A DNA stretch of 30,728 nt from Planctomycetaceae bacterium (GTDB taxonomy: Bacteria > Planctomycetota > Planctomycetia > Pirellulales > Pirellulaceae): positions 1 to 30,728 of the forward strand of contig SXHS01000109.1 of the NCBI GenBank assembly GCA_005773145.1, read 5' to 3'. Below the pieces are notes generated by a model. That model was given only the letters and a program-made list of their open reading frames with translations. It was not told the origin of the DNA and made no database searches. Both the position numbers and the translations under genes were made by a program. This document shows positions 1-7,586 of this stretch, piece by piece. Numbering within the stretch: position 1 is the stretch's first letter; the number at the start of each line of letters is the position of its first letter.

Positions 1-1410
1 CAGGGAGCGGCGCAGCTAGTCGTCGGCTAGGCTTCGGTCTACACCGTTTTTGTGACCAACAGCGGTGATGTCGAGGCCAACGACGTGGCGGTAACGGTCC
101 ATGTACCGAGCTGGGTGGAAGTGGCCGACAAACGTCCCAGCGGCGGTCGCGCGACTTTGGATAGCGAAGGGGATCAGAGTTCCGAGGTCCGTTGGACGGT
201 GCAACAGTTGGGTGCCGGCGCAACCGAGAAGATGGAGTTGCAAATCGTTCCCCGCGAAAGTCGTCCCGTCGATTTGGCAGTGCAATGGACGTTCACCCCG
301 GTCGGATCGACGGCTCAGATTGAGGTCCAGGAGCCCAAGTTGCACATGACCCTAACGGGCCCTCCCGATATTCACTTTGGTGAAACCAAGATCTACACGA
401 TTACGGTCAGCAATCCGGGGACGGGAGATACGGAGCACGTGGTGTTGAACCTGTTGCCGATCACCCCAGGGCGCGATACCAGCGCAACGCAGGACCTGGG
501 GACGCTACGCCCCGGGGAACGGCGATCGGTGGATGTGGAATTAGTGGCTCAACAGGCGGGCCGCTTACAGGTGCGAGCGCACGCCTTCGCGGACGGTGGT
601 CTGCGATCGGAGGCGAGTCAGGATGTGGTGGTGCGTCGGGCACGTTTGGAAGTCGAAGCGGTTGGTGCTTCCGCCAAGTATGCCGGCACGCTGTCGAACT
701 ACCAGGTTCGTGTCGTCAATGCCGGGGATGCCACGGCCACCAATGTGATTGCGGTTGCGGCCTTACCCCACGGTGCCGTCTTCAAGTCGGCCACTGAAGG
801 GGGCAAGCTGGATGTGCAACGAAATGAAGTGCGTTGGAGCCTTGGCGCACTGCGTCCCGGTGCCGCGCGACTGTTCGATGTGGGCTGTGAATTGACTCAG
901 GCTGGGGACAATCGGCTGGATGTGCGCAGTGAGGCCGCAACCGACCTGACAGCTGTGCACTCGGTCGTGACGCGTGTCGAGGCATTGGCCGATCTGAAGC
1001 TGATCGTCAACGACCCGCCGGGCGCGGTTCCCGTCGGCGGCGATTCGCAGTACGAAGTGCGCGTGATCAACCGAGGGACCAAGGCGGCTGAGAACGTTCA
1101 GATTGTGGGCTACTTCTCGGATGGCATCGAGCCCGTGGCCATGCAAGGGGGCAAGGGGGACATGGCCGACGGCCAGGTTGTGTTGCAACCCATTCTCCGC
1201 TTGAACCCTGGTCAAGAAATGGTCTTTACGATTACTGCCCGTGCCCATACACCCGGTAATCATGTCTTCCGCACCGAACTGGAATGCGGGACGCCCTACA
1301 CGCGACTGGCGGCCGAGGAGTGGACCACCTACTACTCGAACTCCACCGCAGGGGGCCACATTCCCGCTACCGCGGATGCCGGATCGCAAGCTCGCGCCTC
1401 GGCACCATAA
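1..1410 (+). CDS. DUF11-repeat surface/secreted protein, 3' part, with an in-frame TAG near the window edge
   Basis: C-terminal part of a larger protein made of tandem Ig-like DUF11 repeats. Four repeats can be read, each with a YTVxVTNxG-type core strand: VYTVFVTNSGD, IYTITVSNPGT, NYQVRVVNAGD and QYEVRVINRGT. Each is followed by an A-x-N-V stretch and an LxPG turn before the next repeat. Such repeats are typical of large cell-surface or envelope proteins of planctomycetes; the exact function is unknown. The reading frame is open from base 1 except for a TAG at 28-30. It falls just before the first core strand, where an E, K or Q would be expected, because homology-like sequence continues on both sides (AAQLVVG, then ASVYTVFVTN). 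If the stop is real, only a fragment from a GTG at 52 could be made. If it is an error, this is one continuous gene entering from the left. It ends 12 bp from the convergent RNase D gene. Confidence 0.8.
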
Positions 1411-1422
1411 CACGCAACTTGC

Positions 1423-2601
1423 CTATTCGATGGCCAGCGGTTGTTCGGACTGCATGGCCGCGATGCGCAGGGATCGGTCCCCGGCCAGCAACTGATCAAG
1501 CACCTTACCAACGATCTCGGCACGCCAACCTTGGGCGAGTGCCGGTTGCTCCATGTCACGCTGTCGGTTGGCTCCGGCCAGTCGATACGCGACAAAGTCC
1601 TTGATGTCCTGCGAAGTGCCCAGTAAGACCGGCGCGATGTTGTGGGAGCGGGCCACAATCGCTAAGGCGGGTGACAGAAACTGGGCCAGCAAATGGACCT
1701 TGGGTGAGGGGACGTCGCGAGCTCTCGAGGTTAAGGGGGGCGAGGGTTGAGAAGGCGCGTCCTTGACACACTGGGCGATTTGCGGCAAGAGATCTCGCAC
1801 GCGCCGCTGCTCGAGGCCCCGCACCTCTAGCAATTGGTCCACATTCGAGGACTCCCGCCGCGCGATCTCGACCAACAGGTCATCGCGCAGCACCTGCCGC
1901 GGAGACCGATTGCGGCGCTGGGCCTCTGCATCCCGCCAGAGCCAAATCTGCTGTGCGATGGCCTGCGCCTTGACGGAGAGGCCCGTCGCGCCGGGCACGC
2001 GCCACCAGGGTTTTGCGATGTCCGCCGCCTGGACTTCCTGTTCCCACGCCAAAGTATCCCCGCGAAACCAGGCCATGCGCCCCAGTTCGTTCAGGCGTTT
2101 CGTCAACCGCTCGTGGAGCGGTTCCAAATGGAGGACGTCGTCCATGGCGTAACGCAATTGCGAGCTCGTTAAGGGCCGTTGTCGCCAATCGGTACGCGTT
2201 TCACCCTTGCCCAACGACTGTTTCAGGAGTGCGGCCACCAGCTTGCTGTAGGAAAGTGGATAATCCATACCCACCATGCCTGCGGCCAGCTGCACGTCGA
2301 ACCAGTTATTCGGGAACGCACCAACCGCCTGCAAGATAAATCGCAGCTCCTGGTAACCGGCGTGGACGATGATCTCACGCTGCGGTTCTATGAGCATGGT
2401 CCAAAATGGAGTTAAGCTGCCGACGGCCAGTGGATCGATCACGGCTCGCACCTGTCCGGCGGCTACCTGGATCAGGCACAGATGGGGCTGATACGAATAC
2501 TCCGAGACAAATTCCGTATCCAACCCAATGGCCGGCATGGCGGCCAGCCGCTGACAGAGCGTGCTTAATTGATCGTCGGTGGTTACGATTTCGTATGTCA
2601 C
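1423..2601 (-). CDS. rnd: Ribonuclease D (DEDDy 3'-5' exoribonuclease with HRDC domain)
   Basis: 392-aa protein close in length to E. coli RNase D (about 375 aa), which trims 3' ends of tRNA precursors and other small RNAs in the cytoplasm. The ExoI motif is GLDTEF with D28 and E30. ExoIII is RYAMDDV with Y151 and D155, which are the same numbers as in the E. coli enzyme as I recall them. The ExoII motif HAGYQEL carries E85 where the family normally has Asp; D102 in WFDVQLAA follows as usual. An HRDC-like helical RNA-binding region lies around residues 205-285 (IWLWRDAEAQRRNRSPRQVL onward). The start is GTG at 2601, chosen because it gives the normal N-terminus and lies 8 bp after the stop of the upstream antiporter gene. 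The two genes are probably co-transcribed. Confidence 0.9.
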   Translation of the reverse strand: MTYEIVTTDDQLSTLCQRLAAMPAIGLDTEFVSEYSYQPHLCLIQVAAGQVRAVIDPLAVGSLTPFWTMLIEPQREIIVHAGYQELRFILQAVGAFPNNWFDVQLAAGMVGMDYPLSYSKLVAALLKQSLGKGETRTDWRQRPLTSSQLRYAMDDVLHLEPLHERLTKRLNELGRMAWFRGDTLAWEQEVQAADIAKPWWRVPGATGLSVKAQAIAQQIWLWRDAEAQRRNRSPRQVLRDDLLVEIARRESSNVDQLLEVRGLEQRRVRDLLPQIAQCVKDAPSQPSPPLTSRARDVPSPKVHLLAQFLSPALAIVARSHNIAPVLLGTSQDIKDFVAYRLAGANRQRDMEQPALAQGWRAEIVGKVLDQLLAGDRSLRIAAMQSEQPLAIE

Positions 2602-2609
2602 AATGGAGC

Positions 2610-4103
2610 CTACACAAACAGTCGGGTGGTGAGGTAAAAAATCGGCAGCAGTACCGGCACGCTGTAGTACAGCACATAGCCAAAAAAGCTCGGCATGCGC
2701 ACCCCCGACTCCTCGGCAATGGCGCGGACCATGAAATTGGGACCGTTACCGATATAGGTCATAGCCCCCATAAAAACCGCGCCCAAACTGATTCCCGCCA
2801 ACGTGCTCTGGGCCAACAGGCCCTCCGGAGTACTGCTGGCAACCAACTGGGTGAACCCAGCTCCCCCCTGGGACGCGGCAGCCGTCTTGAAGAACACCAA
2901 GTAGGTGGGCGCATTGTCGAGAACCGACGACAAGCTCCCCGTCACCCAGAAAAACTTGTCTGGCGTGTTGATTCCCAGCTGGGGCCCCACAATGCCCAGG
3001 ATTTCCAGTGCGGGCTGCATACAAATAAAGATGCCCACGAAAAGGGCGGCAACTTCCACGATCGCGTGGTACGTGAATCGGTTGGCCTGACGCACCTCCC
3101 GCGATCCTAGCCACAGAGACAGGCCGACCAGTCCGATTTGAACGACCTCCCGTAGATAGATCCATGGATGCCAAGCGGTAAAAGGGATGGGTTTGCGAGG
3201 GTCCAGGCAGGCAACCGTGATGATGACTCCTACCAATAGAGCGGCGTTGGGCCAAAGGCCGCGTATTTGTAGCGGGCGGATTTGACGCTCATCACGCGTC
3301 AAATCGGCAGCCCGCTCTTTTCGATAAAAGATCATCGCATCGAGCAAATAGTAGGCCGCCAGCAAGGCAACATTCACAAACAACCATGGTTTCCAGAGTC
3401 CCCAGAGGGTCCAAAGGAACGGCACCCCCTCCAGGTAGCCCAGGAATAACGGCGGGTCTCCAATCGGCAACAGACATCCACCCGTATTGCATACCATAAA
3501 AATAAAAAATACGATCGTGTGCCGCACGTATTTGCGTTCCGCATTGGTTTCCAGCAATGGCCGGATCAGCAGCATGGCCGCCCCAGTTGTCCCAATAAAA
3601 CTTGCCAAAATGCTGCCAATCCCCAGGAACATGGCGTTCGTGCCGGAATGCGCCGGCAGGTCCCCCTGAATGCGAATCCCCCCCGCGATGGAGTACAAAC
3701 TAAATAACAGGACGATGAACGGGATGTATTCTTGCAAGATGGCATGATCCAACACCGATTGCACTTTCGCGATCCCGGCCGCCGGATAGAAGAACAGGTA
3801 ATACAGTAAGGTTAAGCCGGCCAATCCGACCGCGATCCACAGCCGGTGGGTGTTGCTGTCCCACCAGGGACTGATTTTGGGTATCAGCGGAAATGTGGCG
3901 ATGGCGCCGAGCAATAAAACAAACGGCATGGTGGCGATGTAATGCGGTATGACACCAGCGGCATGCCCATTCCCCGCATGATGGTCTGCCGTGGGAACTG
4001 CGGTCCATCCGGCCGCCGTGGCCAACGCGTAGAGCAAGCCGATTACCCCCATGGCCAGAAAGATGGGCTTGTCGGATTGGGTGGCGATTGGTGAGTGATT
4101 CAT
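2610..4103 (-). CDS. Sodium:proton antiporter-like ion transporter (ArsB/NhaD superfamily)
   Basis: 497-aa integral membrane protein with about a dozen hydrophobic segments spread over its whole length. It resembles the ArsB/NhaD-type ion transporter superfamily, specifically the group often named sodium:proton antiporter or putative citrate transporter in planctomycetes, verrucomicrobia and chlamydiae. Recognisable stretches are SLYSIAGGIRIQGD, the GIGSILASFIGTTGAAMLLIRP helix, the CNTGGCLLPIGDPPLFLGYL re-entrant-type segment, and SSVLDNAPTYLVFF near the second half, which mirrors the D-N-A/T signature of these carriers. A His-rich loop (DHHAGNGHAAG) follows the first helix. The likely role is Na+/H+ exchange in the inner membrane; substrate is not proven by sequence. 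The start is the ATG at 4103. It is first in a two-gene unit with RNase D, and no metabolic link between the two is evident. Confidence 0.8.
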   Translation of the reverse strand: MNHSPIATQSDKPIFLAMGVIGLLYALATAAGWTAVPTADHHAGNGHAAGVIPHYIATMPFVLLLGAIATFPLIPKISPWWDSNTHRLWIAVGLAGLTLLYYLFFYPAAGIAKVQSVLDHAILQEYIPFIVLLFSLYSIAGGIRIQGDLPAHSGTNAMFLGIGSILASFIGTTGAAMLLIRPLLETNAERKYVRHTIVFFIFMVCNTGGCLLPIGDPPLFLGYLEGVPFLWTLWGLWKPWLFVNVALLAAYYLLDAMIFYRKERAADLTRDERQIRPLQIRGLWPNAALLVGVIITVACLDPRKPIPFTAWHPWIYLREVVQIGLVGLSLWLGSREVRQANRFTYHAIVEVAALFVGIFICMQPALEILGIVGPQLGINTPDKFFWVTGSLSSVLDNAPTYLVFFKTAAASQGGAGFTQLVASSTPEGLLAQSTLAGISLGAVFMGAMTYIGNGPNFMVRAIAEESGVRMPSFFGYVLYYSVPVLLPIFYLTTRLFV

Positions 4104-4226
4104 CCTTGTCTCGTGACGAAATCGAAAAATGAGATGTTAAGGAAACGGTTGACTTCAGCGACTGGCCGTGTGCGGCCGGCCATGGTAACCTGGGTTCCCA
4201 CAATGGTGAACGGGGCCCAGTTCATC

Positions 4227-4243
4227 AAGGGGGGGCCCCCCTT
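4227..4243. repeat. Short G/C palindrome in a divergent promoter region
   Basis: AAGGGGGG and CCCCCCTT form 8-bp perfect arms around one central G. It lies between the divergent antiporter gene and the 185-aa membrane protein gene, 33 bp before the latter's ATG. It could be an operator or simply a hairpin. The 172-bp divergent region also holds a TAGAAT (4262-4267) that might be a -10 element, but no convincing -35 accompanies it. Confidence 0.35.
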
Positions 4244-4275
4244 CTCACTCACATTCCAAGCTAGAATTCCATGCG

Positions 4276-4833
4276 ATGACTGAGCGATGGTTGCACACGA
4301 ATCGACGTGCGGCGCTGGTCAGCACCATCCTGGCGGCCGGCTTGCTGGCGGGCCTCAACGTGGGGGGGCGCCTGTTGGCCGGCGGGTTGGGCCGGCCGAT
4401 CGGGCTCGGTGCCTGGGCCGTCGTGGGGATTGTCGACGGTCTGATCCTGGCTGGCTGGTGTCGCTTTGCTTGGCAGCCGCGTCTCCGATTTCGCAATGGT
4501 AAACTGCTGATTCACATCCGCTACTTGTGGCCGGTTTCACTGCCGGTTGAGGTTGTCGAGTGCATCTTCTTGGGACGCAACACGGTTCCCTGGCCGGAGC
4601 ATGTCGTCGGTGCGCTGCATACTTTGAGCGTTGTCGTGCGACTCGCTGAGCGGGCTGAGCCATGGCGACAAGGATCGGTCAACCCGCTCTTGGCACAATG
4701 GCGGGATGGGTACATCACGCTCCGCGGCGAGTGGTGTGAGCCACTGGACGGCCCGCTCTTGCAGCAATTAAATCAACGTCTCCTGGCAGTACGTCCAAAG
4801 CCGGAAGCGGGCCAACCTGTACCAACACGGTAG
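4276..4833 (+). CDS. Small membrane protein of unknown function (two N-terminal helices)
   Basis: 185 aa. I do not recognise a named family. Residues about 13-35 (LVSTILAAGLLAGLNVGG and on) and about 42-62 (IGLGAWAVVGIVDGLILAGW) are two hydrophobic helices. They are followed by a soluble domain of mixed strands (LRFRNGKLLIHIRYLWPVSLPVEVVECIFLG) ending in a C-terminal tail with LNQRLLAVRPKP. The two-helix hairpin followed by a cytoplasmic PH-like beta domain recalls small PH-domain (YdbT/bPH-type) membrane proteins, but that is only a topology resemblance. The start is the ATG at 4276. It lies upstream of mfnB with a 97-bp gap holding a heptamer repeat, so co-transcription is possible but not shown. 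Confidence 0.7.
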   Translation: MTERWLHTNRRAALVSTILAAGLLAGLNVGGRLLAGGLGRPIGLGAWAVVGIVDGLILAGWCRFAWQPRLRFRNGKLLIHIRYLWPVSLPVEVVECIFLGRNTVPWPEHVVGALHTLSVVVRLAERAEPWRQGSVNPLLAQWRDGYITLRGEWCEPLDGPLLQQLNQRLLAVRPKPEAGQPVPTR

Positions 4834-4870
4834 CGCAGTCCAGGCAAATTTAGCACGGATAAGATCGGCC

Positions 4871-4910
4871 CAAATCTGAAATCTCAGATTTGAGATTTGA
4901 GATTTGAGAC
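4871..4910. repeat. Heptamer tandem repeat (GATTTGA)3 with an inverted half
   Basis: Three perfect head-to-tail copies of GATTTGA occupy 4887-4907. They are preceded by AAATCTGAAATCTC in the opposite sense, so AAATCTGAAATCT can pair with AGATTTGAGATTT with a single mismatch. The array lies in the gap between the 185-aa gene and mfnB, about 20 bp ahead of the mfnB ATG. The same heptamer recurs on the other strand at 6605-6630, and a degenerate in-register version lies at 22973-22993. It is AT-rich against a GC-rich background. Confidence 0.75.
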
Positions 4911-4930
4911 ACCGTCGGGAACGCCATTCC

Positions 4931-5734
4931 ATGCCCCAACTGCTCGTGAGTGTTCGTAATGCTGATGAGGCGCGGGTTGCGTTGGAGGCCGGCGTACGCA
5001 TTATCGATGTCAAGGAACCGGAACGCGGGCCCCTGGGGGCCGCGCATCCTGACGTGGTTCGAGACGTGGTGGCAGCGGTGGGTGCTCGAGTGCCAGTTAG
5101 TGTCGCCTGCGGTGAACTCTTGGCTGCTCCCCGCGAGCCAGGCCCCATGCCGACGGACCATGCGGATACTGGGGCGCTGCATGGGGTGAATTTTGTGAAA
5201 TGGGGCCTGGCGGGCTGCGGGACGTGCGCGGATTGGGTCGGCGCATGGCGACGCCAACTGCAAGGGAGAGGACTGGAGCCCCACTCCGCAGTCCACCGTC
5301 CCACGGTCGTGGCGGTCGCCTACGCCGATTGGCGCCCGGCAAACGCCCCGTCTCCCCAGGCCGTGCTCGAGGGCGCGGTTCGGGTCGGCTGCGGTGCGCT
5401 GTTGATCGATACGTTCGAAAAGAGCACCTCCTTGCAGCGGGCACGCGGGCTTGTGGATTGGCTGCCAACGATCGAGCTGGCCCGGCTCCTCGCGGATGCC
5501 CGGAAGTCCGGGCTCCTTGTGGCCTTGGCCGGTTCACTGCGCAGTGAGGAGATTCCCCAATTGGTGAGGGAATTCCAGCCGGATGTGATCGCGGTTCGGG
5601 GCGCGGCCTGCTGTGGTGGACGCGCGGGGACTCTAGACTTGACGCTCACCCGCCGTTTGGCACGGATTGTGCATGGGGACGCTTTGACGGACGTGCCTCG
5701 ACCAACTGGCGCGCCAACGCTTGACAATCGGTAG
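4931..5734 (+). CDS. mfnB: (5-formylfuran-3-yl)methyl phosphate synthase (MfnB family, DUF556)
   Basis: 267-aa TIM-barrel enzyme of the MfnB family. The archaeal enzyme condenses two triose phosphates into the furan precursor of methanofuran. In methylotrophs and planctomycetes homologues belong to the gene set for H4MPT/methanofuran-linked C1 transfer. All expected catalytic features are visible: K28 in IDVKEPERGPLGA, K90 in VNFVKWGL, and D160 and K164 in LIDTFEKS. These match the D/K pattern of the M. jannaschii enzyme. The C-terminal LAGSLR and VIAVRGAAC/RAGTLDL phosphate-binding strands are also present. The ATG at 4931 is chosen because MPQLLVSVRNADEA begins exactly like the family; a TTG further upstream would start inside the heptamer repeat. 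No other methanofuran or H4MPT gene lies in this window. Confidence 0.88.
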   Translation: MPQLLVSVRNADEARVALEAGVRIIDVKEPERGPLGAAHPDVVRDVVAAVGARVPVSVACGELLAAPREPGPMPTDHADTGALHGVNFVKWGLAGCGTCADWVGAWRRQLQGRGLEPHSAVHRPTVVAVAYADWRPANAPSPQAVLEGAVRVGCGALLIDTFEKSTSLQRARGLVDWLPTIELARLLADARKSGLLVALAGSLRSEEIPQLVREFQPDVIAVRGAACCGGRAGTLDLTLTRRLARIVHGDALTDVPRPTGAPTLDNR

Positions 5735-5749
5735 CGTCGTTCCGATACT
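5721..5749 (+). promoter_or_regulatory. Putative sigma70-type promoter for the 67-aa gene
   Basis: TTGACA (5721-5726) is a perfect -35 hexamer. It is followed by a 17-bp spacer and GATACT (5744-5749), a 4/6 match to the -10. The -35 lies within the last codons of mfnB, so transcription would begin near 5756 and give a leader of about 120 nt ahead of the GTG at 5877. Inferred from sequence only. Confidence 0.45.
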
Positions 5750-5876
5750 TGGAGGCGTCCCCTTATCCTAGTGCTGGTTCCTGGCACGGGACGTGTTTGT
5801 TGTTTTGCAGATCGTTGGCTCTGTTTCCGTCCGATTCGCATCGCGTGTTCACAACGTGCGCAGGGAGAGTACCATC

Positions 5877-6080
5877 GTGTCCCATACAGTGTCCGAGCCG
5901 GCAGAGAAATTAGCCGGCAAACGAGATGTCCATCCGTTCGGCACCATGGAGGTCGAATTTCACGCAACGGAAGCGGTACCAGGTAGCCGTGAAAAGATCC
6001 ACGTCATGGCTCAACGCGCCAAATGCGGCCAGCCCCTTTGGCATCCCGAGGATCGAAATTGGGTCGACCCCTTGCCCTGA
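5877..6080 (+). CDS. Conserved small protein, 67 aa
   Basis: Small soluble protein without signal peptide, beginning VSHTVSEPAEKLAG and ending RAKCGQPLWHPEDRNWVDPLP. The segment PGSREKIHVMAQRAKCGQPLWHPEDRN resembles a short motif I associate with small uncharacterised planctomycete proteins (PGSPEKI...RGLPLWHPED). This is from memory and no function is known. A GTG at 5877 is chosen because a good Shine-Dalgarno sequence, GGGAGAG, lies at 5863-5869 with a 7-nt spacer. Upstream in-frame GTG codons lack such a site and would add a tail unlike the family. A promoter with a perfect -35 is seen 150 bp upstream. A PHA-related gene follows 113 bp downstream. Confidence 0.65.
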   Translation: MSHTVSEPAEKLAGKRDVHPFGTMEVEFHATEAVPGSREKIHVMAQRAKCGQPLWHPEDRNWVDPLP

Positions 6081-6193
6081 CCCTAATTCAATCCTAAGAA
6101 TAGCATTCGATATGGGCCAAGAATCAACGTGCACGCTCGTATGTCGTGTGCAACGCCCCGGTGCCTGTATGGCCCGATAGGAGCCCCCGCCCT

Positions 6194-6496
6194 ATGCCCG
6201 GTTTTTCGGCCGAAGTGCCACATCAATTGGATCGTGCAGAAGCCCGCACGCGAGTTGCCAATTTTCTCTCGCAACTCACAACCCAGTATGGGGATCAGAT
6301 CGGACAGATCGAGAGCCACTGGCAAGACCACGCGCTCGTATTCGCCGTGACCACCTTTGGGCAAAAGGTCTCGGGGCGCGTGGAGGTCTTGGAATCGTCG
6401 GTTAGCCTGGATGGCCAATTGCCACTGACCGCCCTGCTCTTCCGCGACATGATCACGGAATCGTTTCGGGACGCGATGGCCAAGGCGTTGGCGTGA
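6194..6496 (+). CDS. Polyhydroxyalkanoic acid system family protein (PHA_gran_rgn-like)
   Basis: 100 aa. The sequence fits the short family associated with PHA granule regions (PF09650-like). An initial strand with P-H-x-L (VPHQLDRAEARTRV) is followed by a helix, then W-x-D-H-x-L-x-F (SHWQDHALVFAVTTFG), GKVSGRVEV, and a closing LP-x-x-x-x-x-F-R-D-x-I-x-x-x helix. The family is cytoplasmic and small, and its biochemical role is poorly defined. In planctomycetes it occurs without a PHA synthase next to it, as here, so a direct role in PHA storage should not be assumed. The ATG at 6194 is preferred over one 48 bp upstream because AGGAG lies at 6179-6183 and the shorter form matches the usual family length. 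Confidence 0.7.
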   Translation: MPGFSAEVPHQLDRAEARTRVANFLSQLTTQYGDQIGQIESHWQDHALVFAVTTFGQKVSGRVEVLESSVSLDGQLPLTALLFRDMITESFRDAMAKALA

Positions 6497-6555
6497 TGAT
6501 GCGCAAGCTGCGATGATGGCTTCCAGCTTAGTCCAACTGAGTTGAACGCACGGAA

Positions 6556-6573
6556 TGGAGGCTCCTGCCTCCA
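6556..6573. terminator. Hairpin between convergent genes, probable terminator
   Basis: TGGAGGC and GCCTCCA are perfect 7-bp arms around a TCCT loop. It sits 60 bp after the PHA-type gene and 72 bp before the end of the convergent SDR gene. The T-run expected of a simple intrinsic terminator is not adjacent (ATTTTT only at about 6590), so confidence is moderate. Confidence 0.45.
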
Positions 6574-6603
6574 GGGAGTCCTCGCGACATTTTTCGGTCG
6601 GCG

Positions 6604-6630
6604 CTCAAATCTCAAATCTCAAATCTCAAA
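6604..6630. repeat. Heptamer tandem repeat (TCAAATC), 3.7 copies
   Basis: TCAAATC is perfectly repeated at 6605-6611, 6612-6618 and 6619-6625, followed by a partial TCAAA. This is the reverse complement of the GATTTGA array at 4887-4907. It lies in the intergenic space between two convergent genes, 14 bp from the stop of the SDR gene, and directly abuts a GGGGGG run. Confidence 0.8.
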
Positions 6631-6644
6631 GGGGGGCCGCTAGG

Positions 6645-7574
6645 TCAGCCGCGACCCAATAACTCGATCAGCGCCTCACGAAGTCGTGGAAATTGAAACT
6701 CAAACCGCTCGTCTTCTAATCGCTTTGGGACCACATAGCGACCATATAGGGCCAATTCAGGGTCCGTTCGCAGCAAATATCGAGCGCCGAAATGGACCAT
6801 CCAGGCGTAGGCCGGTAGGCCGATCGGCATACCGATCGCCCGACGAAGCTCGCGCATGAATTCAACCTGCGGCAATGGATGCGGCGCGGACGCGATATAC
6901 ATGCCTTGCATGGCGGGGTCCATGAGGGCTCTCTCCATGATGCGATTCATGTCCAACTCATGAATCCAGCTCATGCCCTGTGATCCCTTGCCGACACGAC
7001 CGCCAAGTCCAAGCTTAGCCAGCATAGCCAGCGTGCGCAGTGCGCCGCCACCGGCTCCGCGATTTCGACCCAATACGAAGCTCGTTCGCAGAATGACGCC
7101 TCGCTGGGAAGGCAATACGCTTGCCGCGAAGGCTTCTTCCCATGCGCGTCCCACGGTCGGCGCGAGTCCATAACCCAAAGCAGACTCCTCGGTACATACC
7201 AGAAGGGGCGGGTCCCCATAGATATGCGCGGTGCTCATCTGGACCCATACCGATGGTGGATTTTCAACGCGACGCAGCGCCAGGCCGAGAGCTTGCGTGC
7301 CCTCGACCCTGGAACGAAAGATCTCATCTCGATGGTCGGGCGTCTTGATGCAATCGACACTGCGGCCAGTGAGATTGACCAGGCCATCGGCACCGTCCAA
7401 CTCTTTAAGCCACGGGCCGACCGTGCGGCCGTCCCATGCCGCATGCCGCCAAGGACCCTGCACGCTTGGCATACTCCGAGAAAAAATGGTCACCGACGCG
7501 CCACGATCGGCGAGATAATGCGCGAGGGAAGCACCAAGAAATCCACTTCCACCCGCAATTACGATCTTCTTCAT
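6645..7574 (-). CDS. TIGR01777-family SDR oxidoreductase/epimerase-like protein
   Basis: 309-aa NAD(P)-binding Rossmann protein of the extended SDR type (TIGR01777, YfcH/SulA-like). The N-terminus KKIVIAGGSGFLGASLAHYL contains the GGxGFLG dinucleotide motif at residues 8-14. The family's DGLVNLTGRS loop, STAHIYGDPP...TEES stretch and GYGLAPTVGRAWEEAF helix follow. The C-terminal domain (LPAYAWMVHFGARYLLRTDPELALYGRYVVPKRLE) matches the family's DUF1731-like tail. Substrate and exact reaction are unknown for the family. The start is the ATG at 7574. It lies 12 bp downstream of the secreted STN-module protein gene on the same strand, so the two are likely one operon, though no functional link is obvious. 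Confidence 0.85.
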   Translation of the reverse strand: MKKIVIAGGSGFLGASLAHYLADRGASVTIFSRSMPSVQGPWRHAAWDGRTVGPWLKELDGADGLVNLTGRSVDCIKTPDHRDEIFRSRVEGTQALGLALRRVENPPSVWVQMSTAHIYGDPPLLVCTEESALGYGLAPTVGRAWEEAFAASVLPSQRGVILRTSFVLGRNRGAGGGALRTLAMLAKLGLGGRVGKGSQGMSWIHELDMNRIMERALMDPAMQGMYIASAPHPLPQVEFMRELRRAIGMPIGLPAYAWMVHFGARYLLRTDPELALYGRYVVPKRLEDERFEFQFPRLREALIELLGRG

Positions 7575-7586
7575 GCAGATATTCCG

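Noticed and set aside
763..1413. A 216-codon minus-strand frame opposite the DUF11 gene
   Set aside because: The + strand shows regular DUF11 repeats; the reverse frame has no domain and its end coincides with the gene's stop region.
2406..3110. A 234-codon + strand frame across the RNase D start and antiporter gene
   Set aside because: Antisense to two clearly recognised proteins; composition is unlike a real protein and no start signal is seen.
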